DNA of 64,000 bases from Anaerolineae bacterium (GCA_022843745.1 JALHNB010000017.1:1-64000), one strand, 5' to 3'. Counted from the first letter of the stretch, positions 45,327 through 53,991 are shown. Notes: a model not told the origin generated them from the sequence alone. Numbers and translations are program-made.

Positions 45327-45782
45327 TTACTCACTCAGGTAGCGCTGTTCGAGAACCTGATAGGGTTCCATCGTATACACTCGATAAATGGCCTTGCCCG
45401 AAAAATTCAGCATATCCTGAATGCGATCCCGAATAGCTGGATGCGTGATTCTGGTCAGTACGTCAGCCCGAACAACCCATTCCGTTTCCGGACTCTCGTC
45501 GCTGGTCGTCAAATCGCCTGAAACCCACTCGCCCAAAAACCCGAAAATGACCTTTGATGGCAGTTGGATATTGGAGTAAATGCCCACCAGTACGCCAATT
45601 TTCGTTTCGACTCCCGCTTCCTCACGGATTTCGCGCTGCAAGGCTTCGATCAGCGTTTCGCCTTCTTCGACCTGCCCGCCGGGGAATTCCCAGCCACGAC
45701 GTGGGCTTTTGACGAGCAAAATTTTACCGTCGGGATTCGTAATGAGCGCAGATGCAGCGACGATGTGTCTAGGGGGCTGCAT
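45327..45782 (-). CDS. Nudix hydrolase
   Basis: A 151-residue Nudix protein with an intact box (GGQVEEGETLIEALQREIRE followed by EAGVE) and the preceding ILLVKSPRRGWEFPGG strand typical of MutT-like members. The substrate could be an oxidised nucleotide or another nucleoside diphosphate derivative. The ATG at 45782 overlaps the end of the upstream cytochrome c gene by 14 bases, so they are co-transcribed, though no functional link is known. Confidence 0.9.
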   Translation of the reverse strand: MQPPRHIVAASALITNPDGKILLVKSPRRGWEFPGGQVEEGETLIEALQREIREEAGVETKIGVLVGIYSNIQLPSKVIFGFLGEWVSGDLTTSDESPETEWVVRADVLTRITHPAIRDRIQDMLNFSGKAIYRVYTMEPYQVLEQRYLSE

Positions 45783-46320
45783 CGCTGGTCGCCTCTGCGG
45801 TCACGTCCAGGCCGGATTCCTGACGTGCCACGATCAGATTAGCGCTCACTTCGGCTTGATGCACCCGCTGCTCATCCGTCCACCACAGCTTGATATAGGT
45901 CAGAAGATTGTTGATTTGCTCGTCACTCATAACCGCCTTCCAGCCTAACATCGGATACTGGTCAAGCGGATTCTGGATGCCATTTTTAACGACTTCAATC
46001 AATAACATATCGGCGTACTGCCAGGTTTCGCCTGTCGAATCCAGCGCTGGCACAAGTTTCATCCCCAGCCGCGCGGTGTTACCCGGCACATCAATCGCCT
46101 GCCCGCCGCCTTCATAGCCATGACAATGTGCGCAGTAAAGCAGATAATTCGACTCGCCCTCGCGCAGCGCCGGGTCGGTAAATGTGGAAGTGGGCGCATC
46201 CGCCGAATCAACCAGGTTCACCTCAATTGGCGTGGACTCAGCGGTTGGCGTGACCGCTGTACCGCATCCCGTCGCAGCAATAATCATCAGAAGCATAGTA
46301 AAGCGCATGAAAACAGTCAT
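45769..46320 (-). CDS. Cytochrome c-type lipoprotein
   Basis: A 183-residue protein starting MTVFMRFTMLLMIIAATGC at ATG 46320, with GGAG five bases upstream. The lipobox is AATGC. One c-type heme site is present (YCAHCHGYEGGG, CxxCH), and the axial Met is probably in NQYPMLGWKAVMSDEQ. The fold is that of single-heme class I cytochromes (PF13442). It would sit on the outer face of the cytoplasmic membrane and carry electrons. It is transcribed divergently from the MerR gene, which may control it. Confidence 0.88.
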   Translation of the reverse strand: MTVFMRFTMLLMIIAATGCGTAVTPTAESTPIEVNLVDSADAPTSTFTDPALREGESNYLLYCAHCHGYEGGGQAIDVPGNTARLGMKLVPALDSTGETWQYADMLLIEVVKNGIQNPLDQYPMLGWKAVMSDEQINNLLTYIKLWWTDEQRVHQAEVSANLIVARQESGLDVTAEATSDAAP

Positions 46321-46399
46321 CAAATCTCCAAACGGAAACTGAGTAAAATAGATCATAATATGTTCGGCATTATCGTAAAAGTCAAAAAAACGTGACATC

Positions 46400-46804
46400 A
46401 TGATGGAAAAATTAACCATTGGCGAAGTGGCGGCGTTAGCGGGGGTGCAAACTTCAACGCTGCGCTATTACGAAAGCATCGGTATCTTGCCGCCTCCCAA
46501 CCGCATCAGTGGACAGCGCCGTTATTCGCGGGAAATTCTCTCAGTGCTGGCGATCATCCAACTGGCTAAAGAAGCCAACTTTTCGCTACCGGAGATCAAA
46601 ACGCTGCTTTATGGCGAGGCGAGTATACCTTCGGAGCGCTGGCGACAGCTTGCCGAACACAAGCTCCACGAAGTCAATGCCATTATCGCCCGTGCCGAGG
46701 AAATGAAGCTGCTTCTTGAAGAATCGCTCGAATCCGAGGCACTCCACTACGAACTTGATGAATGTGCGCTGCTCACGCGCGAAGATCAGGCCAACGCGGG
46801 ATAA
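46400..46804 (+). CDS. MerR-family transcriptional regulator
   Basis: A 134-residue MerR protein. The winged-helix DNA-binding part (about 3-72) reads TIGEVAALAGVQTSTLRYYE, then IGILPPPNRISGQRRY. A dimerisation helix follows, and a short tail has one Cys (DECALLTRE), which does not make a metal cluster by itself. MerR proteins bind dyads in long-spacer promoters. It is divergent from the cytochrome c gene, with 79 bases between them. Inducer unknown. ATG 46400 or 46403 both fit. Confidence 0.92.
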   Translation: MMEKLTIGEVAALAGVQTSTLRYYESIGILPPPNRISGQRRYSREILSVLAIIQLAKEANFSLPEIKTLLYGEASIPSERWRQLAEHKLHEVNAIIARAEEMKLLLEESLESEALHYELDECALLTREDQANAG

Positions 46805-46807
46805 TAA

Positions 46808-46908
46808 AGTCTTTAGTCAATAGTCTTTAGCGATTAGCTGAACTCATAGATACTAAATTGATCTTTTGCAGTCTCCCAAAAACGCATAAGAGTCCTTGAC
46901 TAAAGACT
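46808..46908. repeat. 13-bp inverted repeat pair flanking a 75-base AT-rich spacer
   Basis: AGTCTTTAGTCAA (46808-46820) and TTGACTAAAGACT (46896-46908) are perfect inverse copies. A second direct partial copy (AGTCTTTAG, 46822-46830) follows the left arm. The element fills the 124-base gap between convergent genes and has the outline of a small non-autonomous element, with no gene inside. Confidence 0.6.
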
Positions 46909-46928
46909 AAAAGCGAACGTCTAATGAC

Positions 46929-47837
46929 TTACTCGCGCCTGTAGGGTTTGAGCAGTGCCGCAGGGTAGGAGGCGTTGCGCCCGACAAAGGCAATCGCGAC
47001 AATCGTCAGGATGTACGGCAGCGCGAGAAGCAATTCGTAGGGCAGCGGAACGCCTTCGGCCTGGAGTCGCAGTTGAAGCGCCTGCACCCCACCGAACAGC
47101 AGCGCCCCCGCCAGCACACGATACGGCAGCCAGTTACCGAAAATGACGATGGCAATCGCCACCCAGCCACGCCCGTTGATAATACCGTGAGAAAATGCGC
47201 CAAGCTGCGCCAGCGACAGGAATGCACCGGCCAAGCCCATAAACGCGCCGCCCAAAATCAGCGCTAGGTAGCGCATTTTGTAGACATTGATTCCAGCCGT
47301 ATCCGCCGCTTCGGGTTGTTCGCCCACCGCCCGGAGCCGCAGCCCAAACGCCGTCCGATACAGCAACCAATGCACCAGCGGCACACACAGCAGCGATATG
47401 TAGGTCAGCCAATGCTGGCTGAATAAGGGCGCGAAGGCTGTACCGGGCAAAATATCCAACGTGACAAACGAGGTTTCAAGCGCAGGGGGTGTACTCGCTC
47501 CTCCATAGATCAGGCGAAAAGCGAAGAGGGCAACTCCACTCGCCAGCAACGTAATCCCCAGGCCACAAACGTGCTGGCTCAGGCCGAACGTCACCGTCAG
47601 CAAGCCCATGAGCAGACTGAGCGCAATACCCGTCAAAACCGCCGCCACAAGTCCTAACCACAGCGATCCCGTAAACTGCGCCGCCACAAAACCGGAAAAG
47701 GCCGACAGCAGCAATGTACCCTCGATGCCAAGATTCAATACCCCTGCGCGTTCGACCAGCGTTTCGCCGAGCGAGGCAAACAAAATCGGCGTGGAAATCC
47801 GCAGCATCGCGGCAAATAATAAAATCAGCGAATCCAA
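46929..47837 (-). CDS. BMP-type nucleoside ABC transporter permease 2
   Basis: A 302-residue permease of the BPD_transp_2 family (about eight helices), with FASLGETLVERAGVLNLGIE near the N-terminus, the typical mark of YufQ/NupC-like partners. The EAA-type loop is in LRAVGEQPEAADTAGINVY. It forms the membrane channel with the permease encoded immediately upstream (1-base gap). With the ATPase and BMP-type binding protein it makes a complete importer, probably for nucleosides or bases. Confidence 0.92.
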   Translation of the reverse strand: MDSLILLFAAMLRISTPILFASLGETLVERAGVLNLGIEGTLLLSAFSGFVAAQFTGSLWLGLVAAVLTGIALSLLMGLLTVTFGLSQHVCGLGITLLASGVALFAFRLIYGGASTPPALETSFVTLDILPGTAFAPLFSQHWLTYISLLCVPLVHWLLYRTAFGLRLRAVGEQPEAADTAGINVYKMRYLALILGGAFMGLAGAFLSLAQLGAFSHGIINGRGWVAIAIVIFGNWLPYRVLAGALLFGGVQALQLRLQAEGVPLPYELLLALPYILTIVAIAFVGRNASYPAALLKPYRRE

Positions 47838-47838
47838 T

Positions 47839-48894
47839 TTAACGAATCCTTCGGATACGGTAGCGATTCAAGAGCAGCGTCGCTAAACCCACCAGCAGCA
47901 GTGCCGCCTGGATGACATCGCCCAGATAAACGGGGACATCCAGTTCACGACTGGCGGAAATTGCGCCACGATTGACGAGCGCCAAAAATAAAGCCGACAA
48001 AATTGCGCCGGGGACGGTCAGCGCTCCCAACGTAGCGACGATCACGCCTATATAGCCGAAATTCGATGACAAAGTGCTGGTCATATAATAATGAATGCCG
48101 CCGACTTCGCTCACACCTGCCAGCCCCGCGATCCCCCCGCTGATGAGTGCCGCCATCAAAATACGATTACCGACAGGGATACCGAGAAAACGGGCGGCAT
48201 CACGATTTTTGCCGACAGCGCGTACCTCAATGCCGAAGCGTGTGCGCGACATCACCCACCAGATGACCAGCGCCACGATGACCGCCACAATCGCGCCAAG
48301 ATGAACGCGAGAGCGCGGGATCAGCACCGGGAACTGTGCGGCGGCGAGAATGGTCGGCGACTGCGGCCAGCCGCTTACGGGGTCGCGCCAGGGGCCGTTG
48401 AGCAGCGCACTCACCAGAAACAGCATCACCGAATTGAGCAGGAGCGTGGTGACGACTTCATCGACTTGCAGGCGCACTTTTAGTATCGCCGGTAGCAGCG
48501 CCCACAGCATCCCGGCGATAAACCCAGCGATCAGCATCAGCGGAATCATGAGTACGGACGACTCGGTTTGCAACTGCGTGCCGACCCAGGCGGCAGCAAT
48601 CCCTCCGGCGTAAAGCTGACCTTCCGCGCCGATGTTGTAATATCCAGCCGCGAACGCCACTGTAACCGCGATTCCGGTCAGCAAAATCGGCGTCGCCATC
48701 ATCAGAATATCGGCACGTGCCGTCGTTTTGGTCAGCGGGTTAATCAGCAGCTCGAAAAATGCCGAGAGTGGACTTGCACCCGCGACGATCACCAACGCGC
48801 TCACCAGAATAAATGTAATCAGTACGGCGATGACCGGAATAATTGCACGAAACCATACCGGCGCAGACCCGCGTTCAATGCGCAGTTTAAGCAT
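47839..48894 (-). CDS. BMP-type nucleoside ABC transporter permease 1
   Basis: A permease of about 351 residues of the same family (YufP-like). ANPLTKTTARADILMMATPI-type sequence (here INPLTKTTARADILMMATPI) and FAAGYYNIGAEGQLYAGGI are characteristic, and the coupling loop is VRAVGKNRDAARFLGI. The preferred ATG at 48894 lies inside the end of the ATPase gene (8-base overlap), suggesting translational coupling; a GTG at 48921 is an alternative. Part of the four-gene importer operon. Confidence 0.92.
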   Translation of the reverse strand: MLKLRIERGSAPVWFRAIIPVIAVLITFILVSALVIVAGASPLSAFFELLINPLTKTTARADILMMATPILLTGIAVTVAFAAGYYNIGAEGQLYAGGIAAAWVGTQLQTESSVLMIPLMLIAGFIAGMLWALLPAILKVRLQVDEVVTTLLLNSVMLFLVSALLNGPWRDPVSGWPQSPTILAAAQFPVLIPRSRVHLGAIVAVIVALVIWWVMSRTRFGIEVRAVGKNRDAARFLGIPVGNRILMAALISGGIAGLAGVSEVGGIHYYMTSTLSSNFGYIGVIVATLGALTVPGAILSALFLALVNRGAISASRELDVPVYLGDVIQAALLLVGLATLLLNRYRIRRIR

Positions 48895-50398
48895 GAGTTT
48901 TGACTTTCTCGGATGATGCACCTGTCATCAACGCCCCCAGAACGTCAATGTCGGCATCGTTCGCGGCAAATTCGCCGACAATCATGCCCTCAAAAATCAC
49001 GAGAACGCGATCGCTCAGCACCAGAATTTCATCCAAATCTTCCGAAATGAGCAGAACCGCCGCGCCGCGCTGCTTCTGTTCGAGCAATTTTTGATGCACA
49101 TATTCCGTCGCGCCGATGTCCAGGCCGCGTGTTGGCTGTGCCGCGATCACGACTTCAGGATTTTGTGCCAGTGAACGCGCCAAAATAATTTTCTGGATAT
49201 TACCGCCGGAAAGCGTTCGCGCGGGGTCATCCGGCGCGGCTTTGATGTGGAAATCGCGAATCAAGCGCTCGGCGTATTCCCGAATCTGCTTGCGATTCAG
49301 GTGTCCAGCGCGGGTAAATTGCCCGACCTGCTCCAGCATCAGGTTATCCGCGACGCTCAGATCGCCGATCACACCTTTGAGCCGATCTTCCGGGATTCGT
49401 GCGACCTTAAGCTGCGACAGCGCACCGGGGTTTCCGAACGGCATCACATTCCCGCTGACCTGTGCGCTGCCGGACTGCGGCTGTGCCATGCCCGTGAGGA
49501 TGCTAACCAGTTCGCTCTGACCATTACCCGCTACGCCCGCCACGCCGACGATTTCCTGAGCGCGGACATTCAGCGAGAGGCCGCGCAGCCGAGGAGCACC
49601 ACTCCGATCCGCCATCGTCAAATTCTGCACGTTTAATTTGATCTCGTTCTGAGAATGGTGATCGGTATTGCGCGTTACGGGGATTGTCTGTCGCCCGACC
49701 ATCATCTGCGAAAGTTCTGTTTGGCTGGTGTTGGCAGTCTGTTCGCGCCCAACGACCTTTCCCAGCCGCAAAACGGTTACGCGCTGGCTGATCGTAAACA
49801 CTTCGTTGAGCTTGTGCGTGATGATGACAACCGATAGCCCCTGCCGCTGCAATTCCACCAGGATGCTAAAGAGCTTCTCGGTATCCTGCGGGGTCAGCAC
49901 GGCTGTCGGCTCATCCAAAATCAGGACGCGGCAGCCGCGATAGAGCGCTTTCAAAATTTCGACACGCTGCTGCTGCCCGACTGAAAGATGCCCGACAATC
50001 GCGTCCGGGTCGATATTGAAGCGCAGTTTTTCGGCGGTTTCGACCACCTGGCGGCGCATGGCGGCGTGCTGAAGGATGGGCTGCTTCTCATGCCCAAGAA
50101 TGACGTTTTCGGTCACGGTAAACGTCGGGATCAGCGCGAAATGCTGCGAGACAAAGCCGATTCCCTGCGCGATGGCATCCGCTGGCGACTTTAACGAAAC
50201 ACGCTGCCCCTGAACATGAATTTCGCCCTCGTCCGGCTGGTAAAGACCGTAGAGGATTTTCATCAGCGTCGATTTGCCCGCGCCGTTTTCGCCCAACAGC
50301 GCGTGGACTTCGCCGGCTTCAATATCAAACGTAATCTGGTCGTTCGCCACCAACGCGCCAAAACGCTTGGTGATCCCGCGCATTTCAAGAACAGGCAT
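48887..50398 (-). CDS. BMP-type nucleoside ABC transporter ATP-binding protein
   Basis: A 503-residue protein with two ABC domains in tandem, like YufO/RbsA. The first has Walker A GENGAGKSTLMKILYG, signature LSVGQQQRVEILKAL and Walker B RVLILDEPTAVLTP. The second has a degenerate Walker A (GVAGVAGNGQSELVSIL), signature LSGGNIQKIILARSL, and AAQPTRGLDIGA in place of a clean Walker B, as is normal for this family. It energises the permease pair downstream. A perfect 28-bp palindrome separates it from the binding-protein gene. Confidence 0.94.
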   Translation of the reverse strand: MPVLEMRGITKRFGALVANDQITFDIEAGEVHALLGENGAGKSTLMKILYGLYQPDEGEIHVQGQRVSLKSPADAIAQGIGFVSQHFALIPTFTVTENVILGHEKQPILQHAAMRRQVVETAEKLRFNIDPDAIVGHLSVGQQQRVEILKALYRGCRVLILDEPTAVLTPQDTEKLFSILVELQRQGLSVVIITHKLNEVFTISQRVTVLRLGKVVGREQTANTSQTELSQMMVGRQTIPVTRNTDHHSQNEIKLNVQNLTMADRSGAPRLRGLSLNVRAQEIVGVAGVAGNGQSELVSILTGMAQPQSGSAQVSGNVMPFGNPGALSQLKVARIPEDRLKGVIGDLSVADNLMLEQVGQFTRAGHLNRKQIREYAERLIRDFHIKAAPDDPARTLSGGNIQKIILARSLAQNPEVVIAAQPTRGLDIGATEYVHQKLLEQKQRGAAVLLISEDLDEILVLSDRVLVIFEGMIVGEFAANDADIDVLGALMTGASSEKVKTHA

Positions 50399-50431
50399 TA
50401 TTCGCTCGTATCAATTTATATATACAAAACC

Positions 50432-50459
50432 GTAGGGGCGCAATATATTGCGCCCCTAC
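50432..50459. repeat. Perfect 28-bp palindrome (family A) inside the ABC operon
   Basis: The arms GTAGGGGCGCAATA / TATTGCGCCCCTAC match perfectly with no loop. It lies between the binding-protein and ATPase genes of the importer. The position fits a hairpin that stabilises the binding-protein mRNA or partly stops transcription. Confidence 0.85.
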
Positions 50460-50482
50460 AACAAAATCAAAAATTTCGGTTA

Positions 50483-51505
50483 TCACCCGCCGATGGTGGT
50501 ATTTTCCGGCACAACCGCGCCGTTGGGAGTAGCTTCGTCAATATTGACGCGGAACAGACCATCGGTGATCTGCTGCTCACGCTCGCGCACCATTTTTAAC
50601 AAATCCGCGTCGAGGGTTTGCTCGAAACCATACAGCGGGGCGAGTGACGCGCCGCCATAGGCCATCATCGAGAAGTCTTTCAGGTCGAGGCCCGTGTAGC
50701 TGCCTGCTTCCACTTGATCCAGCACGAAATCAATCGTCGGCCCCATATCCCATACCGGGCCAGTAATAACGGTTTCCGGCGCGAGTTCATTCTGGTCGCT
50801 CATATTGCCGAAGGCCCAGAGTTCGTTTTCCGCCGCCACGTCGATCACGCCGAAACGTTCCGCGAAAAGGATGTCCGCCCCAGCGTCAACCTGCGCCTGG
50901 GCTGCTTCCTGGGCCGCTGCCGGGTCAAACCAGCTATTGATGAACGTCACGCGTACTTCAGCTTCTTCGTTCACTTCGGTGACACCCTGGATGAAAGCAT
51001 TGACGATCCGGTTAACTTCCGGTACTGGATAGCCACCGACCACACCGACAATACCCGATTCTGTCACCGAACCAGCGATCAGACCGCTGAGATAGGCGGG
51101 TTCATGAATCCAGTTATCGAAAACCGAAAGATTTGGCTGCGCTGGTCCCAGCCCTGACCCGAAAACAAACGCAATATCGGGATAATCACGGGCGACACGG
51201 CGCACGGCTTCTTCATTACCAAACGCATCGCCAAAAATCACGTCTGGCGCGGTTTCCTCGGCCACTTCTCGGAGGACAATTTCCATATCACCCGAATAGC
51301 CGATTTCATCCTGATACTCGTACTCGATGCGGCCTTCGTCGGCAGCAGCTTGCAGCGCGACATGGATCACGCCGTCCCAGGGTTCTTCAATCGGTGTCGC
51401 ATACGCGGCGAAAACGACCAGCGGCTCTTCATCCTGAGCAGCAGTCACACTTACAGCCAGAATCAAAATCAGGATCACCAATAAAAGGCGAATGTGGTTT
51501 TTCAT
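50483..51505 (-). CDS. BMP-family substrate-binding protein
   Basis: A 340-residue PBP of the BMP (basic membrane protein/PnrA) family. A signal peptide (MKNHIRLLLVILILILAVSV) ends near TAAQDEEP, and no lipobox is seen. Family motifs are ATPIEEPWDGVIHVALQ, DVIFGDAFGNEEAVRRVA, VGGYPVPEVNRIVNAFIQGV and AGADILFAERFGVIDV. BMP proteins of this type bind purine nucleosides or related compounds. The operon promoter lies upstream at 51555-51584. It is the first gene of the four-gene importer. Confidence 0.92.
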   Translation of the reverse strand: MKNHIRLLLVILILILAVSVTAAQDEEPLVVFAAYATPIEEPWDGVIHVALQAAADEGRIEYEYQDEIGYSGDMEIVLREVAEETAPDVIFGDAFGNEEAVRRVARDYPDIAFVFGSGLGPAQPNLSVFDNWIHEPAYLSGLIAGSVTESGIVGVVGGYPVPEVNRIVNAFIQGVTEVNEEAEVRVTFINSWFDPAAAQEAAQAQVDAGADILFAERFGVIDVAAENELWAFGNMSDQNELAPETVITGPVWDMGPTIDFVLDQVEAGSYTGLDLKDFSMMAYGGASLAPLYGFEQTLDADLLKMVREREQQITDGLFRVNIDEATPNGAVVPENTTIGG

Positions 51506-51554
51506 AGCGTTCCCCTTGTGCAGAAAAATTTTCCGGGTTAATTTTATTGGATGT

Positions 51555-51584
51555 ATTCTAACGTGAAATTGTTAATGCTTACAA
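51555..51584 (-). promoter_or_regulatory. Promoter of the BMP importer operon
   Basis: On the minus strand TTGTAA (51584-51579) and TAGAAT (51560-51555) are 18 bases apart, placing the start of transcription near 51548, about 43 bases before the ATG. The three iterons lie just upstream of this -35. Confidence 0.5.
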
Positions 51585-51599
51585 ATTAACGTCTCACTG

Positions 51600-51662
51600 T
51601 TTATCGTATCTTGCTAAACATTTATCACATCTTGTCAAATATTTATCGCACCCTGCCAAACG
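51600..51662. repeat. Three 21-bp iterons in the divergent codA/BMP gap
   Basis: The units start at 51600, 51621 and 51642, each TTTATC-N(6-8)-TG-N-CAAA-like and exactly 21 bp, two helical turns. They sit between the BMP promoter and the codA start. They look like phased operator sites for a regulator such as the SorC/DeoR-type protein encoded by the second gene of the codA operon. Confidence 0.7.
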
Positions 51663-51672
51663 AGCTAAACCC

Positions 51673-52905
51673 ATGACCGACATCATCCTACGCCACTGCC
51701 GCCTGCCCGATGAGGTGGATATTGCCATCGAAAACGGGCGAATCAGCCATATCGCGCCTAAAATTGAGGCCGCCGCAGCGCAAGAAATCGACTGCGCGGG
51801 CAAGCTGGTCACGCCGCCCTTTGTCGAGTCGCACATTCACCTGGATTCGGTATTAGCCGCCGGACAGCCGCGTTTTAATCAGAGTGGGACGCTGTTCGAG
51901 GGCATTCAAATCTGGGGCGAGCGGAAACAAAGCCTGACCGCAGCCGATGTCAAACAACGCGCCCGGCAAGCGCTCGAACTCATGGCGACTCATGGCGTAC
52001 TGTATGTTCGCACACACGTGGATGTAACCGAGCCACGCTTGATTGCGCTCGATGCCCTTCTGGAACTGCGCGAGGAAGTGCGCGATTGGACGACTCTGCA
52101 AATTGTCGCCTTCCCGCAGGATGGCGTTTATTCGCGACCCGAAAATGAGGAACTGCTCGAAGAAGCACTCCGGCGTGGCGCGGACGCGGTGGGCGGCATC
52201 CCCCATTATGAGTTGACTCGCGAGGATGGGGTTCGCTCTGTGCAGCGCGTATTCGATCTCGCAGAGCAATATGATCGCCTCATCGACATTCACTGCGACG
52301 AAGTGGACGACGACCAATCGCGCTTTGTCGAGGTCATGATCGCCGAGGCTATCAAACGCGGCAACGGCGAACGAGTCTCCGCCAGCCATACCACCGCTTT
52401 CGGCTCCTATAACGACTCGTATGCCTTTAAATTGATGGGCTTTCTGCGGCGCACGAATATCAATTTCATCGCCAACCCGCTGATTAACATCACCCTGCAA
52501 GGCCGCATGGACACCTATCCCAAGCGGCGTGGGCTGACGCGCATCAAGGAACTCTGGCAGAATGGCTCTAATGTCAGCCTCGGTCAGGACTGCATTTACG
52601 ATCCCTGGTACATTTTCGGCACGGGTAGCATGATCGGTGTCGCCCACATGACCGTTCACCTCGCGCAGATGACTGGCCTGCCGGAAATTGATGCCTGCTT
52701 CGATATGATCGGAATTAATGGCGCGAAATCGCTTCATATTCAGGATTATGGAATTAAAGAGGGTAATCCAGCGAACATCGTCATTCTGGACGCGCCAGAT
52801 GCTTTTAATGCCTTGCGCTTTCAGTCGATTCCGCTGATGGTGATTTCGCAGGGCAAAATTATCGCTCGCAACCAGCCTGCCGTTCTCTCCTGGCTGAATC
52901 CATGA
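51673..52905 (+). CDS. codA: Cytosine deaminase (amidohydrolase superfamily)
   Basis: A 410-residue metal-dependent hydrolase. Metal and catalytic residues are in VESHIHLDSV (HxH), DIHCDEVDDDQSRF (His and Glu), ASHTTAFGSYND and LGQDCIYDPW (Asp), all as in CodA. A terminal INGAKSLHIQDYGIKEGNP segment is also conserved. The enzyme turns cytosine into uracil and ammonia; related members act on other N-heterocycles, so isocytosine or creatinine-like substrates cannot be ruled out. Its stop overlaps the regulator start by 4 bases. It is divergent from a base/nucleoside importer. Confidence 0.9.
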   Translation: MTDIILRHCRLPDEVDIAIENGRISHIAPKIEAAAAQEIDCAGKLVTPPFVESHIHLDSVLAAGQPRFNQSGTLFEGIQIWGERKQSLTAADVKQRARQALELMATHGVLYVRTHVDVTEPRLIALDALLELREEVRDWTTLQIVAFPQDGVYSRPENEELLEEALRRGADAVGGIPHYELTREDGVRSVQRVFDLAEQYDRLIDIHCDEVDDDQSRFVEVMIAEAIKRGNGERVSASHTTAFGSYNDSYAFKLMGFLRRTNINFIANPLINITLQGRMDTYPKRRGLTRIKELWQNGSNVSLGQDCIYDPWYIFGTGSMIGVAHMTVHLAQMTGLPEIDACFDMIGINGAKSLHIQDYGIKEGNPANIVILDAPDAFNALRFQSIPLMVISQGKIIARNQPAVLSWLNP

Positions 52906-53861
52906 CACCGGAACTCAGCCAGGATGTCGAATTGATGACCCGTGTCGCGTCGCTTTATTATCTGGACGACCTGACGCAGGGCGAAATTGCCGATTCACTT
53001 GGCCTCTCGCGTCCCAAAGTCGGACGTTTGCTCAAACGCGCTCGCGAAGAAGGCATCGTCGAAATCACCGTTCATACTCATCCCGCGCTGAGTATGCAGC
53101 TTGAAAACCGACTCAAAGAGCGATTCGATTTGCAAAGTGCGCTGCTGGTGAGCGACCAGGGCGATGAGCAAACGCAGCGGGCGCAGGTCGCGCGGATGGC
53201 CGCGGGCTATCTCAACCGCGAACTGCACGATGGCATGGTGGTGGCTGTGGGCATGGGGCGCAATACAGGCACAGTGCCGGAATTTGTCGCTAATGTGCCG
53301 CCACGCAACTGCACCTTTGTCAGCGCCATCGGTGGGTCGCCACAAATCGCTGCGCCCATCAACTCCAATGATATTTGCCGACGATTGGCCGAACGTTTTG
53401 GCGGGCAAAGCAAGAGTCTTTACGCGCCTGCTTATGCCGAAACTGCTGCAATTCGCGATTCGTTCATCAACCACGACGATGTGCGCGGTACGCTGGAAAC
53501 GGCGCGACAGGCGGATTTTGCGCTGGTCGGCATCGGCGATGCCCACGACGACAGCGCTGTTGTCGTGATTGGCTGCTTCTCCGCTGGCGAAATGCAGCAG
53601 TTACGCCGCGCCGGAGCAGTTGGCGATATTTTAGGCAATTTTTTTGACGTATCCGGCCAGCGCATCGTCAATGGCATGGATAATCGCGTGGTCGGTTTGA
53701 ATGCCGATGATTTGCAGCGCATTCCTTCGGTGATCGGCATTGTCAGCGAAACGAACAAAATGGCGGCGGTGCTCGGTGCGCTGCGTTCCGGCATGGTCAA
53801 CGTGCTGGCGACCAGCATCGGCAACGCCCGCAGTATTTTGGAAATGGACAGCCAGAAATAA
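52902..53861 (+). CDS. SorC/DeoR-type sugar-binding transcriptional regulator
   Basis: A 319-residue SorC-family regulator. Residues 10-60 form a helix-turn-helix (ASLYYLDDLTQGEIADSLGL, then SRPKVGRLLKRAREEGIVEI). The effector domain (about 70-315) has VAVGMGRNTGTVPEFV, FVSAIGGSP and VVGLNADDLQRIPSVIGI. Members such as Bacillus DeoR sense phosphorylated sugars like deoxyribose 5-phosphate. Translational coupling to cytosine deaminase, and a PfkB kinase downstream, support control of nucleoside salvage. The 21-bp iterons upstream of codA are its most likely target. Confidence 0.92.
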   Translation: MTPELSQDVELMTRVASLYYLDDLTQGEIADSLGLSRPKVGRLLKRAREEGIVEITVHTHPALSMQLENRLKERFDLQSALLVSDQGDEQTQRAQVARMAAGYLNRELHDGMVVAVGMGRNTGTVPEFVANVPPRNCTFVSAIGGSPQIAAPINSNDICRRLAERFGGQSKSLYAPAYAETAAIRDSFINHDDVRGTLETARQADFALVGIGDAHDDSAVVVIGCFSAGEMQQLRRAGAVGDILGNFFDVSGQRIVNGMDNRVVGLNADDLQRIPSVIGIVSETNKMAAVLGALRSGMVNVLATSIGNARSILEMDSQK

Positions 53862-53865
53862 ATTT

Positions 53866-53907
53866 AACCTCACCCCCTACCTCTCTCCAATGCGTTGGAG
53901 AGGGGAA
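53866..53907. repeat. CTCACCCCC...GGAGAGGGG element (family B)
   Basis: A CTCTCCAA / TTGGAGAG stem with a TGCG loop, preceded by CCTCACCCCCTAC, sits between the regulator and the PfkB gene. It matches the element inside the E2 gene at 60.71 kb in its CCCTCACCCC and GAGGGGA parts. Confidence 0.65.
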
Positions 53908-53967
53908 CAAGCGCCTGTGTTTTGTATAAAGGTGTGAGAATAAACATTCACATAGATAACAATTTTT

Positions 53968-53991
53968 GTAGGGGCGCACGGCTGTGCGCCC
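53968..53991. repeat. GTAGGGGCGCAC hairpin (family A, short right arm)
   Basis: GTAGGGGCGCAC and GTGCGCCC flank a 4-base loop; the right end reads CAAAGG instead of CTAC and supplies the AAAGG ribosome site of the PfkB gene. A near-identical copy precedes the E1 alpha gene at 57990. Confidence 0.75.

Noticed and set aside
51600-51662. Small CRISPR-like array
   Set aside because: Only three direct units with no spacers and no cas genes; the units are diverged.
51853-52908. Long open frame (351 codons) opposite codA
   Set aside because: Antisense shadow; the plus strand has all the cytosine deaminase catalytic motifs and overlaps the regulator gene properly.
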